Origin: Verrucomicrobiota bacterium
GTDB lineage: Bacteria > Verrucomicrobiota > Verrucomicrobiia > Limisphaerales > J093
Direction: 5' to 3'
NCBI GenBank assembly: GCA_027493615.1
Contig: JAOSKK010000006.1
Span: 80,375-144,374, forward strand
DNA length: 64,000 nucleotides
Below are positions 29,311 to 38,657 of the stretch, one piece after another. The notes beneath the pieces were generated by a model. It did no database searches and was not told the origin of the DNA. It was given only the letters and a program-made list of their open reading frames with translations. The translations under genes were made by a program, and so were the position numbers. The stretch's first letter is position 1; each line of letters begins with the position of its first letter.

Positions 29311-29381
29311 AGGCGAGGTGTGCCCGAACCCGGCCAAACCTCTGCGTTCCCGGTCGTCCAAGCCAAATCGGGAACGGCTGG
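29311..29381. repeat. Array-flanking module, copy 1
   Basis: A ~70-bp segment (AGGCGAGGTGTGCCC at its left, GCCAAATCGGGAACGGCTGG at its right) lies 135 bases after array 1 and matches 47538-47608, just after array 2, at roughly 80% by eye, same orientation. In both places a plus-strand gene starts 45-100 bases further on. Confidence 0.7.
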
Positions 29382-29425
29382 GAGAACGGCTGGCGCGATG
29401 GTGTGGGCTGTGCAACAATCGGCCT

Positions 29426-30468
29426 ATGAAGCCACCTCTGGACCCCTGGCAGGTTGTTGCCGACGACTTCCCCGCGGACAGCTATGCGAGCGACCAGCTC
29501 GAGTTCCTGCTGGCGTACGCCGTGCTGGCGCCCTCAAACCACAACACCCAGCCGTGGCTCTTTCGCATCAACGCCACCGATGTCGAGGTGCATGCGGACC
29601 GGCGGCGGGCGATCCGGGTCATCGACCCCTACGATCGCGAGCTCACCATCAGTGCCGGGGCCGCGCTGTTCAACCTGCGGGTGGCCGCCGAGTACTTCGG
29701 ACATCACTACGAGGTCGAGCTGCTGCCGGACCCGGACGACAAGAATCTCCTGGCCCGGTTTCGCCTTGGGTTTCGGGCGGACACGGGGGTGAGGATGTGC
29801 TGCTCTTTCACGCGATCGCCCAACGCCACACGAACCGTGAACCATTTGCCCCGGATCCGCTGCCGAAGGAACTGGGGGCAGCACTGCAGGAAGCCGCGGC
29901 GGCCGAGGGAGCCTGGCTGGAGTTTGTGGACGGTGAGGAGGCACGCAACGGGGTGGCGGACCTGGTGGCTGAAGCGGACCGACGGCAGTGGGCGGACCGC
30001 CATTTCCGCCAGGAGCTGGCCCACTGGGTTCGTCCGAAGCACGACGCCGCCCGCGACGGCATCCCCCTTCAGGAGGCGGGCGTACAGGACTGGTTGTCGT
30101 TCGCGGGCCCGTTGTTGATCCGCACCTTCGACCGCGGGGGTGGCATGGCGGCGAAGGACCGGGACATTGCTGTGCATGCGCCGGTGCTGGCCTTGCTGGG
30201 GACGGAACAGGAGAGTCGCGCGTCCTGGCTGGCGGCTGGCCAGGCACTGCAACACGTGCTGTTGAAAGCGCGGACCGAGAACGTCTCGGCCTCGTTCCTC
30301 TGTCAGCCCGTCGAGGTGCCGGAGCTGCGCGGTCAACTGGCCGCGCTGGTGGGCCGGGAGGCATACCCCCAGGTGCTGCTCCGGATGGGCTATGGGCCGG
30401 AAGTTCCGGCCGCTCCCCGGCGCTCCCCGCGCGAGATGCTGATCCAACACTCGACGGCGCACCCGTAG
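29426..30468 (+). CDS. Acg-like nitroreductase family protein, frameshifted
   Basis: About 346 residues joined. The signature APSNHNTQPWLFRI is that of the nitroreductase/Acg group, with IDPYDRELTISAGAALFNLR next. A break near 29785 (five G) leads to HAIAQRHTNREPF and TEQESRASWLAAGQALQHVL in the other frame, again family-typical. Acg-type proteins bind flavin and may sequester it; the reaction is unknown. The gene follows tandem array 1 and its flanking module. Confidence 0.75.
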
Positions 30469-30544
30469 CCCGGGCGTTTGCTCTGGAAGAAACCGCAACG
30501 CACTTGGCGGAGGGTTTGAATCTCGTGACCTCGACTCCTACGGC

Positions 30545-30934
30545 TCAGGACGGAAGGGAGGCGGCGAGCCAGAGCTGCAGGAGGACGGCCAGGGCCAACC
30601 CCACCCACGTCAGCGTTTCGCGCAGGGTCAAGCCTCGTTGCTGTACCGGGCTCAGCCACCAGGAGAACTTCGCCGCGCCTGCCTCAATGACATCGCCCAG
30701 ACGCAGGACGGCGGTGGCCACGGCACGACCGTTGACGAGGGTGCTGGCGCCCGGTTCGGTATGGAGGGTGAGCGTGTGCCGGGAATTCCGCTCGAGGCGG
30801 AAGTGGCTTTCCCACACACCAGGTTCCGCCACGCGCAGGTGGTTGGCGACACCCCGTCCCACGCGGAAAGGGAATCGGTCGGCGACGGCTTCCTCGCCCG
30901 CCGCGGCTCCGGAGAGGCGCCGCAACAAGATCAC
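30545..30934 (-). CDS. FHA-domain protein with C-terminal membrane helix
   Basis: 129 residues. An FHA fold is shown by FRVGRGVANHLRV, VWESHFRLE and STLVNGRAVATAVLRLGDVI: Gly-Arg, Ser-x-x-His and Asn-Gly in the right order. A single membrane helix ends the protein (TWVGLALAVLLQLWLAA). FHA domains bind phosphothreonine. Two bases after this gene's start the polysaccharide export gene ends, so it is the last gene of the exopolysaccharide cluster and may read out kinase signalling. Confidence 0.78.
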   Translation of the reverse strand: MILLRRLSGAAAGEEAVADRFPFRVGRGVANHLRVAEPGVWESHFRLERNSRHTLTLHTEPGASTLVNGRAVATAVLRLGDVIEAGAAKFSWWLSPVQQRGLTLRETLTWVGLALAVLLQLWLAASLPS

Positions 30935-30936
30935 GG

Positions 30937-31545
30937 CTACCAGATCTTCTTGCGGACCTCAATCTTGTCGCCCGGCAGGACGGGCAGGTCGAGGGCCGGA
31001 TCCTCCTCGGCCTTCTTCCCGTCGACCGTGATCTTCGTGCGGTCGCTGCGGGTCACCACGATCTTCCGGCGGTTGGCAAACTCGGTGAAGTCGCCGGCCA
31101 CCTTGATGGCCTTGAGGACGGTCATGTCGCCGGTGAAGGGGTACCGGCCGGGAATACGGACCTGGCCGCCCACGAAGATGAGGCGTTCGCCGACCTCGAC
31201 GGTCACCTTCAGCCGGACGTAGTAACGCGGCACGTACCGGGCGTGAATCTCCTGTTCGAGCTCGGACTTCTTCTTGCCGGCGGCGGTGACGACCACGCCC
31301 AACGGCAGGCTGATGGTGCCGTCCTCACGCACGACCATCTGCAGCATCTCCGGGTTCGGGCAATCCGTGAACCGGACGTTGATGGGGTCGCCGACGCGGA
31401 CGGTATCCGGCCCCGACTGTCCGTCGAGCGGGCCGGAAGGTCCGTCCAGGACACCGGGAGGTGGTCCACTGGGGGAGGTGCAGCCGCTGAAGGCGGCCAC
31501 GAGAATCAATCCGCAGAGGAGAGAGAACCAAGTGCTTCGTAGCAT
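30937..31545 (-). CDS. Polysaccharide export lipoprotein (Wza-like, Poly_export/SLBB)
   Basis: About 202 residues. A lipoprotein signal (FSLLCGLILVAAFSGC; Cys is the lipid site; start ATG 31545 preferred over 31569). The Poly_export domain begins VRVGDPINVRFTDCP and contains REDGTISLPLGVVVTAAGK; then an SLBB part IFVGGQVRIPGRYPFTGDMT. It is shorter than full Wza, as in many minimal export systems. Pairs with the upstream Wzc-like kinase for exopolysaccharide secretion across the outer membrane. Confidence 0.85.
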   Translation of the reverse strand: MLRSTWFSLLCGLILVAAFSGCTSPSGPPPGVLDGPSGPLDGQSGPDTVRVGDPINVRFTDCPNPEMLQMVVREDGTISLPLGVVVTAAGKKKSELEQEIHARYVPRYYVRLKVTVEVGERLIFVGGQVRIPGRYPFTGDMTVLKAIKVAGDFTEFANRRKIVVTRSDRTKITVDGKKAEEDPALDLPVLPGDKIEVRKKIW

Positions 31546-31596
31546 GGGATGCGATCGCGTTAAGACCAACCGGACGAAACGGGAGCGGGCGACGGG

Positions 31597-33795
31597 TCAG
31601 GCCTTGCCCACCGGGGTGGGCTGATCCGGAGCGGCCTTGGCGGCGGCTTTCGCGCCACTTCCCTTGGCTGCGCCATCGGGTTCGGAGTCGCTGCTCTTCG
31701 AGTAGTAATCGTAGTAGTAGCCGCTGTAGTAGTAGTAGTACGAGTCCTGGGAGATGTTGATGTTGTTCAGCACCACCCCCAGCAGGCTGCCGCCAACTTT
31801 CTCGACCATCTGTTTCGCCCGCAGCGTCATCGCCTGCGGGTACTTGCGGTACTGCACCACCAGGATGGCCAGGTCCACCTCGCTGGCCAGGATCGAGGCA
31901 TCGCTCACGCCCATGATGGGCGGCGAGTCAAAGAACACGAAGTCGTAGCGCGATTTCACGTCCTGGATGAAGTCCTTCATCCGCTGGGAATTGAGAATCC
32001 CCAGCGAACTGCTCGGCAGCTTGCCGCTGGGCAGGAAGTCCAGCAGCGGGACCTTGGTGGTCTGGATGACCTCCTCGACCTGGTTCTGTTTGAGCAGGTA
32101 GTTCGTGAGCCCGACGCTGTTCGAGGTCTTCATGAACTTGTGGAGGCTCGGGCGGCGAAGGTCCGAGTCCACGAGCAACACGCGCTGGCCCTGCTGGGCG
32201 AAGACCGTGGCCAGATTGAAGATGGTCGTGGACTTCCCCTCGCCCGCCCCGCCGCTGACCACGGTGAGCGAGTTGGCGTCCGGACGCTTGCGCGAGAACA
32301 GCACGTTGGTTCGCAACACGCGATACGCTTCGGCGTGCGGACTGTCGGGCCCTTCGTCCATGAGGAGGCCGACGTTCTGCGGGATGACGCCGAGCACCGG
32401 CGCGGAGAGGGCCCGTTCGACGTCGTCGATCGTCTTCACGCTCGTGTCGAGGTATTCGATGAAGAAGGCGAGGCCGATGCCCATGACCAGGCCGAAGACC
32501 GCCCCCAGGGTGAGATTGACGATGATGTTGGGCCGGACGGGCCGGAGGGAAGGCTGGGCGTTGTCCACGAAGAGCACGATGTCGGCCTGCGGAATCTGCA
32601 CGTCGATCTCCTCCTGCAGGGACCGCAGGTAAAGGGCGTCACGGATGCGTTGCTCGCTCTCAAGATCGCGTTTCAACTGGTAGAACTCGCGCCACTTCTT
32701 GGCCTCTTCGATCACGCGGGACTTGCCCTCATCCAGCCCGCGCTGGAGCTCCTCGTAACGCGCCCGGAGGGAGGCCACGTGTTTCTCGAGGCCGGCCATC
32801 ATGCCGGTGACCCGGTCGTTGACCTGCCGCTCGACCTCCTGCCGCAAGGCGACTGTCTTGAGGAATTCCGGGTGGGCCTCGCCCAGGTCACCCCGCAGTT
32901 GGGCCAGCCGTTGATCCACGGCGGCCAGGTCGAGCAGGTACTTGGGGAGGACTTCCTCGCCTGGGAGGGCGGTGAGGATGGCGCGGCGGAGCTCTTCGCC
33001 CTGCAACCGCTTCAGCTCTTCGAGCTTCGTACTGTAGAGCACGTACTCGGCCTGGGCATAGGTGAACTGGTTGGCCCGGGAGCTGGCCATTTCGCGTTCG
33101 ATGGAAGTGGCGTAGCTGGGCCCGTCGCCGGCGGCCTCCGTGACGCCGAGTTCTTCCCGTTTCGAATCCACCTTGGCCTGGAGGTCGCGGACCTTCTCGG
33201 TCTGTTTGGCGAGGTTCTCCTTGAGCACTTTGATGCCGCTCCAGGTGTTGTTGGTCCGGTTGAGCATGCGCCAATCCCGGTACTGGGTGGCCACAAGGTT
33301 GGCGATTTCAGCCGCCTCGTCGCGGTCGTGGCTGTAGGCGCTGATTTCGATGAGACTTGTGTTGCGGGAGAGGTTGACGTCGAGGTTCCGGCGGAGCCGT
33401 TGGTAGACGATCTGCTTGGCGTCGGCGTCGGAGATGGGCTCGTTATCCGGGTTGTAATACTTGGCCCATTTCTGCTGGAGGTTGAGCTTGTCGATGACCT
33501 CGTAGAGGACCTCGGTGGACTGAATCTTCTCGAATTCGGTGGCGACGAAGTAAGGGTCGTAGGCGAGCTGGTTCTGGGTTTCGCCGAGCGGGTTGACGAC
33601 CTTGGCCTCTTTGGCGACCTCGATGCGGGCGGTGCTCCGGTAGGAGGGCTTGAGCATCATGGTGACGCCGGCGGTGGTGAGGAGCACCAGCAGGAAGACG
33701 GCGAGGATCACCGTTTTGCGGATCCGGATGATGCGCCAGTAGTCGAGGAAGTGGAGGGGCGACTCCTGGCTGGGGGCGGTCTTCGTGCTGTCCAT
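31597..33795 (-). CDS. Polysaccharide co-polymerase/tyrosine autokinase (Wzc-like)
   Basis: 732 residues. An N-terminal Wzz domain has membrane helices at about 27-48 and 420-445, with a long coiled-coil periplasmic part between. The cytoplasmic BY-kinase domain has Walker A GGAGEGKST (about 514-522), Walker A' VLLVDSDLRRP and Walker B FVFFDSPP. The C-terminus carries a tyrosine cluster SYYYYYSGYYYDYYSK (about 685-700), the expected autophosphorylation tail. It controls chain length and export together with the Wza-like neighbour. Intact. Confidence 0.92.
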   Translation of the reverse strand: MDSTKTAPSQESPLHFLDYWRIIRIRKTVILAVFLLVLLTTAGVTMMLKPSYRSTARIEVAKEAKVVNPLGETQNQLAYDPYFVATEFEKIQSTEVLYEVIDKLNLQQKWAKYYNPDNEPISDADAKQIVYQRLRRNLDVNLSRNTSLIEISAYSHDRDEAAEIANLVATQYRDWRMLNRTNNTWSGIKVLKENLAKQTEKVRDLQAKVDSKREELGVTEAAGDGPSYATSIEREMASSRANQFTYAQAEYVLYSTKLEELKRLQGEELRRAILTALPGEEVLPKYLLDLAAVDQRLAQLRGDLGEAHPEFLKTVALRQEVERQVNDRVTGMMAGLEKHVASLRARYEELQRGLDEGKSRVIEEAKKWREFYQLKRDLESEQRIRDALYLRSLQEEIDVQIPQADIVLFVDNAQPSLRPVRPNIIVNLTLGAVFGLVMGIGLAFFIEYLDTSVKTIDDVERALSAPVLGVIPQNVGLLMDEGPDSPHAEAYRVLRTNVLFSRKRPDANSLTVVSGGAGEGKSTTIFNLATVFAQQGQRVLLVDSDLRRPSLHKFMKTSNSVGLTNYLLKQNQVEEVIQTTKVPLLDFLPSGKLPSSSLGILNSQRMKDFIQDVKSRYDFVFFDSPPIMGVSDASILASEVDLAILVVQYRKYPQAMTLRAKQMVEKVGGSLLGVVLNNINISQDSYYYYYSGYYYDYYSKSSDSEPDGAAKGSGAKAAAKAAPDQPTPVGKA

Positions 33796-33801
33796 CGTGT
33801 G

Positions 33802-33833
33802 AAAAAAAAGAGGCTAGATGACTATCTAGCCTC
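33802..33833 (-). terminator. Rho-independent terminator for the beta-barrel gene
   Basis: On the minus strand GAGGCTAGAT-AGTC-ATCTAGCCTC forms a perfect 10-bp stem with a four-base loop, followed by eight T (plus-strand A run 33802-33809). It stands 30 bases after the barrel gene stop and just before the kinase start, so it may attenuate read-through into the kinase. Confidence 0.88.
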
Positions 33834-33862
33834 CGGCGTTTCGGCAAGAACGAAATCGGAAT

Positions 33863-35144
33863 CTAGTAGGTCGCCCGCACCCCGAGATAGCCCCGGTTCC
33901 GCGAGTAACTGCGATTGTCGATGTCCGAGTCGAGGCGATCCCACAAGTAGCCACCTTCGAGGGCGACGTAGGTGTTGATCGTGTAGACCAACCCGACGTC
34001 CACCGTGTAGTAATTATCCCATTCGTTGTCGTAGCTGGACTCCCCGAAGTAATTCAAGGCCTGCCACGTGCCGCGAACCTGGCCGTTCAACCGGCTGGTG
34101 AGACGGTGGCTGACACCCAAGTAGGTGGTCGTGGACTGGGCCCCGAGGGTCACGCCCGAGAAATCCTGCGAGACGGCGAGGTCGGTGGCGATCATGCCGG
34201 TCTTGACCCCCAACTGCAGCCGTGAGCCTTCGGCGTAGGTGTAGCCGAACATGACGTCGGCGTACGGAGCCGTCTTGTCTTCGTCGGCGTTGTAGTAGTC
34301 CGCGACCTGGACACCGGCGCGGAGCTTCACGTCGAACTGGGTCGAGAAGGCGTGGTCGATGCCGGCGAAGGCGAAGTGGTTGCGCGAGTTACGGAAGTCG
34401 GACTTGGGCGACATGTCCTGGATGACCGGGGGCAGCAGGACGAGATACTCATCGGCGTTGTAGTCGACGTCCGAGAAGCTGTAACCCACCAGGGCGACGG
34501 TGTTGGGCTGGAGCACGCGGCGGAAGTCGATGGTGGGTTTGTTCTCCATGCGATCGAGGATGGCCGAGCGGCTGCCCGCGCCGTCTTCGTCGTAATCGTA
34601 GATCGTGTTCTCGAAGCCCACCCGGTAGCCCCACGCCTCGGTGAAGCTGCCGTAGAAACCGATGCCGGCGTAGTTGCGGAGGTTTTGGCCCTGGGTGCGG
34701 AAGAAGCTGGTTTGCTGGCCGCTGGATTCGATGACGGACGGTTCGTCCGCGTAAACGAAGTGGTCGTAGAGTTCGACGCGATAGCGCTCGTTGAACCGGT
34801 GTTCGAGGTTCAACTTCGCCGTGTGGTACATGTCGATCTCGTCGTCCTTGCGTGCCTCATACCAACGCAAGTCGAAGTCGTACCGCAGATTGAGGGTGGT
34901 CTGGTCACGGAGCAGATTCCGCGCCGATCGAGGGAGCCACAGAGAACCCCCAGCTCTCGGCTTTGGCGTAGGGATAGCCGGGCGCCGGGTTGTCGGGCGC
35001 CGTGTTGTAGTTGCTGTCGTAAAAGCCGCGCAGTTTGGCTGACACGCTCCAGGACTTGGACAAGGAGGGTTCGCCGACCGGCTGGGCATCGACGCTAGCA
35101 ACCCCCACGGCGACAAGGCTCGCACAGGTGATCAGTCGTTTCAT
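33863..35144 (-). CDS. Outer-membrane beta-barrel protein of the exopolysaccharide cluster, frameshifted
   Basis: About 427 residues joined. The signal peptide (MKRLITCASLVAVGVASVDA) begins at 35144; a break near 34920 leads to LRYDFDLRWYEARKDDEIDM and a long series of alternating aromatic strands (YRVELYDHFVYADEP; GFYGSFTEAWGYRVGFENTI; VGLVYTINTYVALEGGYLWD) ending in a C-terminal aromatic (RATY), as in outer-membrane barrels. Barrels of this type accompany exopolysaccharide export genes, which follow it. The 227-base divergent spacer upstream (35145-35371) shows no clear element. Confidence 0.8.
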
Positions 35145-35371
35145 AAATTGGTCAATCTTTAGGCACGCTATTCCCGTGACCTTTTACTGCCACAAGATGA
35201 GTGCCTTGTACCGGCCGCCCCCCACCTTGTCAAACAGAAATCTCCGGGAATCTTTCCCGATCCCCCATCGCCAGCGTCACCGCAACAAACTCGGCGCCAC
35301 CTGCTTGGAAAGCCACCCGCGGAATCGGGTCGCCACCCGCCCGCCCACCCGCCTAGGATCGCGCCCCCGAC

Positions 35372-36493
35372 ATGCGCCTCGTGTTTTCCAGTTACGATTC
35401 CCCCGCCAATCCCTACTACGGCGGGGGCGGCGCCGCCGCCATCCATGAGGTCGCCCGTCGCCTCGCCCCCTCCCACCACGTCACCATCCTCACCGCCGCG
35501 TGTCCCAACCCGCCCCCGGCGAGCCCGGAGGGCGTCCGCTACGAGCCCGTCGGGCCCCGCTCCGCGGGCCCGAAACTCGGGCAGTTGCTCTTCCATTTCA
35601 GCCTGCCGCTCCGGCTCCGCCGCCGCGCCTTCGACGTGTGGTGCGAGAGCCTCACGCCGCCCTTCTCCACGGCGTTCCTGCAGGTCTGCACCCGCCGTCC
35701 CGTGGTGGCCCTGACCCAGATCCTGTCGGGCGAGGCCATGCGACGGAAGTACCGCCTGCCGTTCGAGCGCGTCGAGCGGTTTGGGCTGCGGACCTACCGC
35801 CATGCGATCGCCACCTCAGCGCACTTGCGCGGCCGTCTGCTGGCCATCAATCCGCGCCTGCAAGTCGAGGTCATTCCCAACGGCGTGAGCGGCGACTGGG
35901 TGCGGCTGGAACCGCGTCGGACCGAGCGCCACGTCCTGTTCCTGGGCCGACTGGACATCGAGCAAAAGGGCTTGGATCTGCTGCTCGAAGCCCTCGCCGG
36001 GCTCGATTCTCCGTTGCCCTGGCCGGTGGTGGTGGCGGGCGCGGGGACGCCGGATCAGGAGGCGATTCTCCAGCGGCGCGTTCACGAACTGGGGCTCAGC
36101 ACGAGCGTCCGCGTCGTGGGACGGGTGGCCGGCGCCGCGCGGCAGGCGCTGTTCGAGGACGCCGCGTTGCTGGTGCTGCCCTCGCGCTTCGAGGCTTCGC
36201 CGCTGGTGATGTTCGAGGCCTTTTGCTACTGCCTGCCCGTCGTCCGGTTCGCCATCCCGGAGCTCGAAGACATCCCGGACACCGTAGCCGTCGCGGTGCC
36301 GCCCTTTGACGTGCGGGCCTTCGGCCGGGCGCTGCGGTCGTTGGCCGAGGATCCCGGGCGGCGGGAGGCGCTGGGTCGCGCCGCGAAGGTCTACGTGCGC
36401 GACTTCGACTGGGACGAACTGGCGGCGCGTTACGCGCGGTTCTTCAACACCGTGAGCCGCGGGGACGCGGCCGGCGGTTCCCGGCTGGCCTGA
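35372..36493 (+). CDS. Glycosyltransferase family 4-like
   Basis: 373 residues, two Rossmann domains (GT-B). N-terminal YGGGGAAAIHEVARRLAPSH is the acceptor-side glycine-rich loop; VEVIPNGVSGDWV, VLFLGRLDIEQKGLDLLLEA and RFEASPLVMFEAF (the E-x7-E nucleotide-sugar motif) mark the donor domain. Probably adds a sugar in exopolysaccharide or glycolipid synthesis, given the divergent export cluster. Donor and acceptor cannot be told. Intact, start ATG 35372. Confidence 0.88.
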   Translation: MRLVFSSYDSPANPYYGGGGAAAIHEVARRLAPSHHVTILTAACPNPPPASPEGVRYEPVGPRSAGPKLGQLLFHFSLPLRLRRRAFDVWCESLTPPFSTAFLQVCTRRPVVALTQILSGEAMRRKYRLPFERVERFGLRTYRHAIATSAHLRGRLLAINPRLQVEVIPNGVSGDWVRLEPRRTERHVLFLGRLDIEQKGLDLLLEALAGLDSPLPWPVVVAGAGTPDQEAILQRRVHELGLSTSVRVVGRVAGAARQALFEDAALLVLPSRFEASPLVMFEAFCYCLPVVRFAIPELEDIPDTVAVAVPPFDVRAFGRALRSLAEDPGRREALGRAAKVYVRDFDWDELAARYARFFNTVSRGDAAGGSRLA

Positions 36494-36520
36494 GGGGCGG
36501 TCTGCGCCTATCCTGCCGCC

Positions 36521-37617
36521 ATGTTGGTTCTCGACCTGCACGCGTTTCACGAGCGGTGGGGTGCCCGCTTCGGCGAGGTCCGCGGGGCGGAGGTGGTGTT
36601 GACCTACGGCGATTCGCGGGCCGAACACTTCGCCCTGCACACGACCGTGGCCCTGCTCGATCTGAGTTTCCGGGGCCGGCTGTGTGTGCTGGGGCGGGAC
36701 CGGGAACGGTTCCTCAACGGCCAGACAACCAACGACGTCAAGGCCCTCGCGTCGGGTCAAGGCTGTTACACCACCTTCGTCACGGCCCACGGCCGGATGG
36801 AAGCCGATGCGAACGTGTACCGCCTGGTGGATGAGTACCTGCTGGACACCGAGCCCGGCAGCGCCGCAGGGCTCCGCCAGCGGTTCGAACATCATCTCGT
36901 GGCCGATGAGGTGCAGCTCGCCGACGTCGCCCCTCACTTCGGCCTGCTCAGTGTGCAAGGGCCTCGCTCGCATGCCGTGTGGGCCTGCCTTGAGCTCCGC
37001 GCGGACCTGCCGGCGACCCCTTACGGTGTGCGCTGCATTACGCATCCGGAACATGGTGATCTCTACTGCGTGAACCACCCCCGTCTCGGCCCGCCCGGCT
37101 GGGACCTTTTCGCGCCGATCGCGGCCCTGCCGGCCATCGCTGAGAGGCTGGGCGAAGGCGTCCGGTCCGCGGGGGGCCGGCTGGCCGGCTGGGACGCCCT
37201 GGAAACCGGTCGCATCGAAGCCGGTCTGCCCCGCTTTGGGGGCGGACCTGGACGAGACGGTCCGGCCGCCGGAGGCGGGGCTTGAGTCGCGCGCCATCAG
37301 TTACCGGAAGGGCTGCTACGTGGGTCAGGAGGTCATCGCGCGACTCCGCACCTACGGGAATCTCGCCAAGAGGCTCTGTGGCCTGCGGTTGGCCGACGGC
37401 CTGACCGCCCTGCCGGTGAAGGGCGACCCGCTGCTCCGGGACGGCCGTGAGGTGGGGCATGTCACGAGTGCGGCGTATTCGCCGCGGCTCGAAGCGCCGT
37501 TGGCGCTTGGCTACGTCCGGCGGGGAGCCTCCCGCGCCCGGCACGGAACTGATCCTGCGCAGTGCCGGCGGTGAAAGCGTCGCCCATATTGCTCCGCTCC
37601 CCTTCGTCACGCCATGA
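36521..37617 (+). CDS. ygfZ: YgfZ/GcvT-like folate-binding protein, frameshifted
   Basis: About 365 residues. GcvT-like fold with RFLNGQTTNDVKAL near the start, LLSVQGPRSHAVWAC in the middle and the YgfZ signature KGCYVGQEVIARLRTYG late. The YgfZ family assists iron-sulphur cluster proteins with folate. Breaks lie near 37238 (five G) and about 37528; in the last frame ELILRSAGGESVAHIAP leads to a stop at 37615-37617 that overlaps the apbE start (37614), showing coupling. Glycine-cleavage T protein is less likely because of the KGCYVGQE motif. Confidence 0.82.
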
Positions 37618-38654
37618 GGCCTTCCCGCCCGCCGATGCTCCGGCTGGTCCCGCTGGGCTTGCTGCTCACGACGCTCGCCTGGCGAACGGCGGCCGCGAGC
37701 GACGCCGCGCTCGGGCGGTTCGAGTTCACCGAACCGCAGATGGGGGTGCCCTTCCGCGTGGTGCTTTATGCGCCTGACCCGGCGACCGCCACCAATGCGG
37801 CGCAGGCCGTGTTCGCGCGGATCCGGGCCCTCAACGACGTGATGAGCGACTACGAGTTCGACAGCGAACTGAGCCGGCTCTCGCGCACCGCGGGCAGTGG
37901 CGACGCCGTGCCGGTGAGCGCGGAACTCTGGACGGTGCTTGGTCGTGCCCAAGACCTGGCCCGGCGCACGGACGGCGCGTTCGATGTCACCGTCGGACCG
38001 TGCGTCAGCGTGTGGCGCCGGGCCCGACGCGACCGGGAAATGCCGACCGCAGCCCGGCTCGCGGCGGCGCGGGCGGCGACCGGTTGGCAGCATCTCGAGC
38101 TGGACGCCGCCGCGCGCACCGCCCGGCTCCGGGTGCCGCGGATGCGGTTGGATCTCGGCGGCATTGCCAAGGGTTATGCCGCGGACCAAGGGCTGAAGGT
38201 GCTGGCCGACCACGGCATCACGCGGGCCTTGATCTCGGGCGGGGGTGATCTCGCGGTGAGCGAGCCACCCCCGGGCGAGTTTGGTTGGCGGATCGAGTTG
38301 CCGCCGCTGGATGCGCCCGGTGCTCCCGCCAAGTCCCGGTTTGTGCGGCTGCGGCGGGCGGCGCTGGCCACCTCCGGCGACGTCTTCCAATACGTGGAAA
38401 TCGACGGCGTGCGCTACTCGCACATTGTGGATCCCCGCACCGGGCTCGGCCTCACCCACCGCAGCCTGGTCACCGTCATCGCGCCTGACGGCCTCACCGC
38501 GGACAGCCTGAGCACCGCCATCAGCGTTCTCGGTCCGGAGCGCGGCCGAACACTGGCCCGGCGCGAAGGGGTCGGGCTCTCCCTCGCGTGGCAACAGGAC
38601 GGAACCATCCAGACCTTCACGAACCGCCGCTTCCGCCGCTGGCTGGAAGACTGA
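37614..38654 (+). CDS. apbE: FAD:protein FMN transferase (ApbE)
   Basis: 346 residues, exported (signal LRLVPLGLLLTTLAWRTAAA). It transfers FMN from FAD to a threonine of target proteins such as Nqr/Rnf subunits. Visible motifs: RIRALNDVMSDYEFDSELSR, DLGGIAKGYAADQGL, ALISGGGDLAVS, SHIVDPRTGLGLTH and TADSLSTAISVLG, the metal and FAD sites. No Nqr or Rnf gene is in the window. Coupled to ygfZ upstream; the hydroxyproline operon starts only 3 bases after its stop. Confidence 0.92.
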   Translation: MRPSRPPMLRLVPLGLLLTTLAWRTAAASDAALGRFEFTEPQMGVPFRVVLYAPDPATATNAAQAVFARIRALNDVMSDYEFDSELSRLSRTAGSGDAVPVSAELWTVLGRAQDLARRTDGAFDVTVGPCVSVWRRARRDREMPTAARLAAARAATGWQHLELDAAARTARLRVPRMRLDLGGIAKGYAADQGLKVLADHGITRALISGGGDLAVSEPPPGEFGWRIELPPLDAPGAPAKSRFVRLRRAALATSGDVFQYVEIDGVRYSHIVDPRTGLGLTHRSLVTVIAPDGLTADSLSTAISVLGPERGRTLARREGVGLSLAWQQDGTIQTFTNRRFRRWLED

Positions 38655-38657
38655 CCC

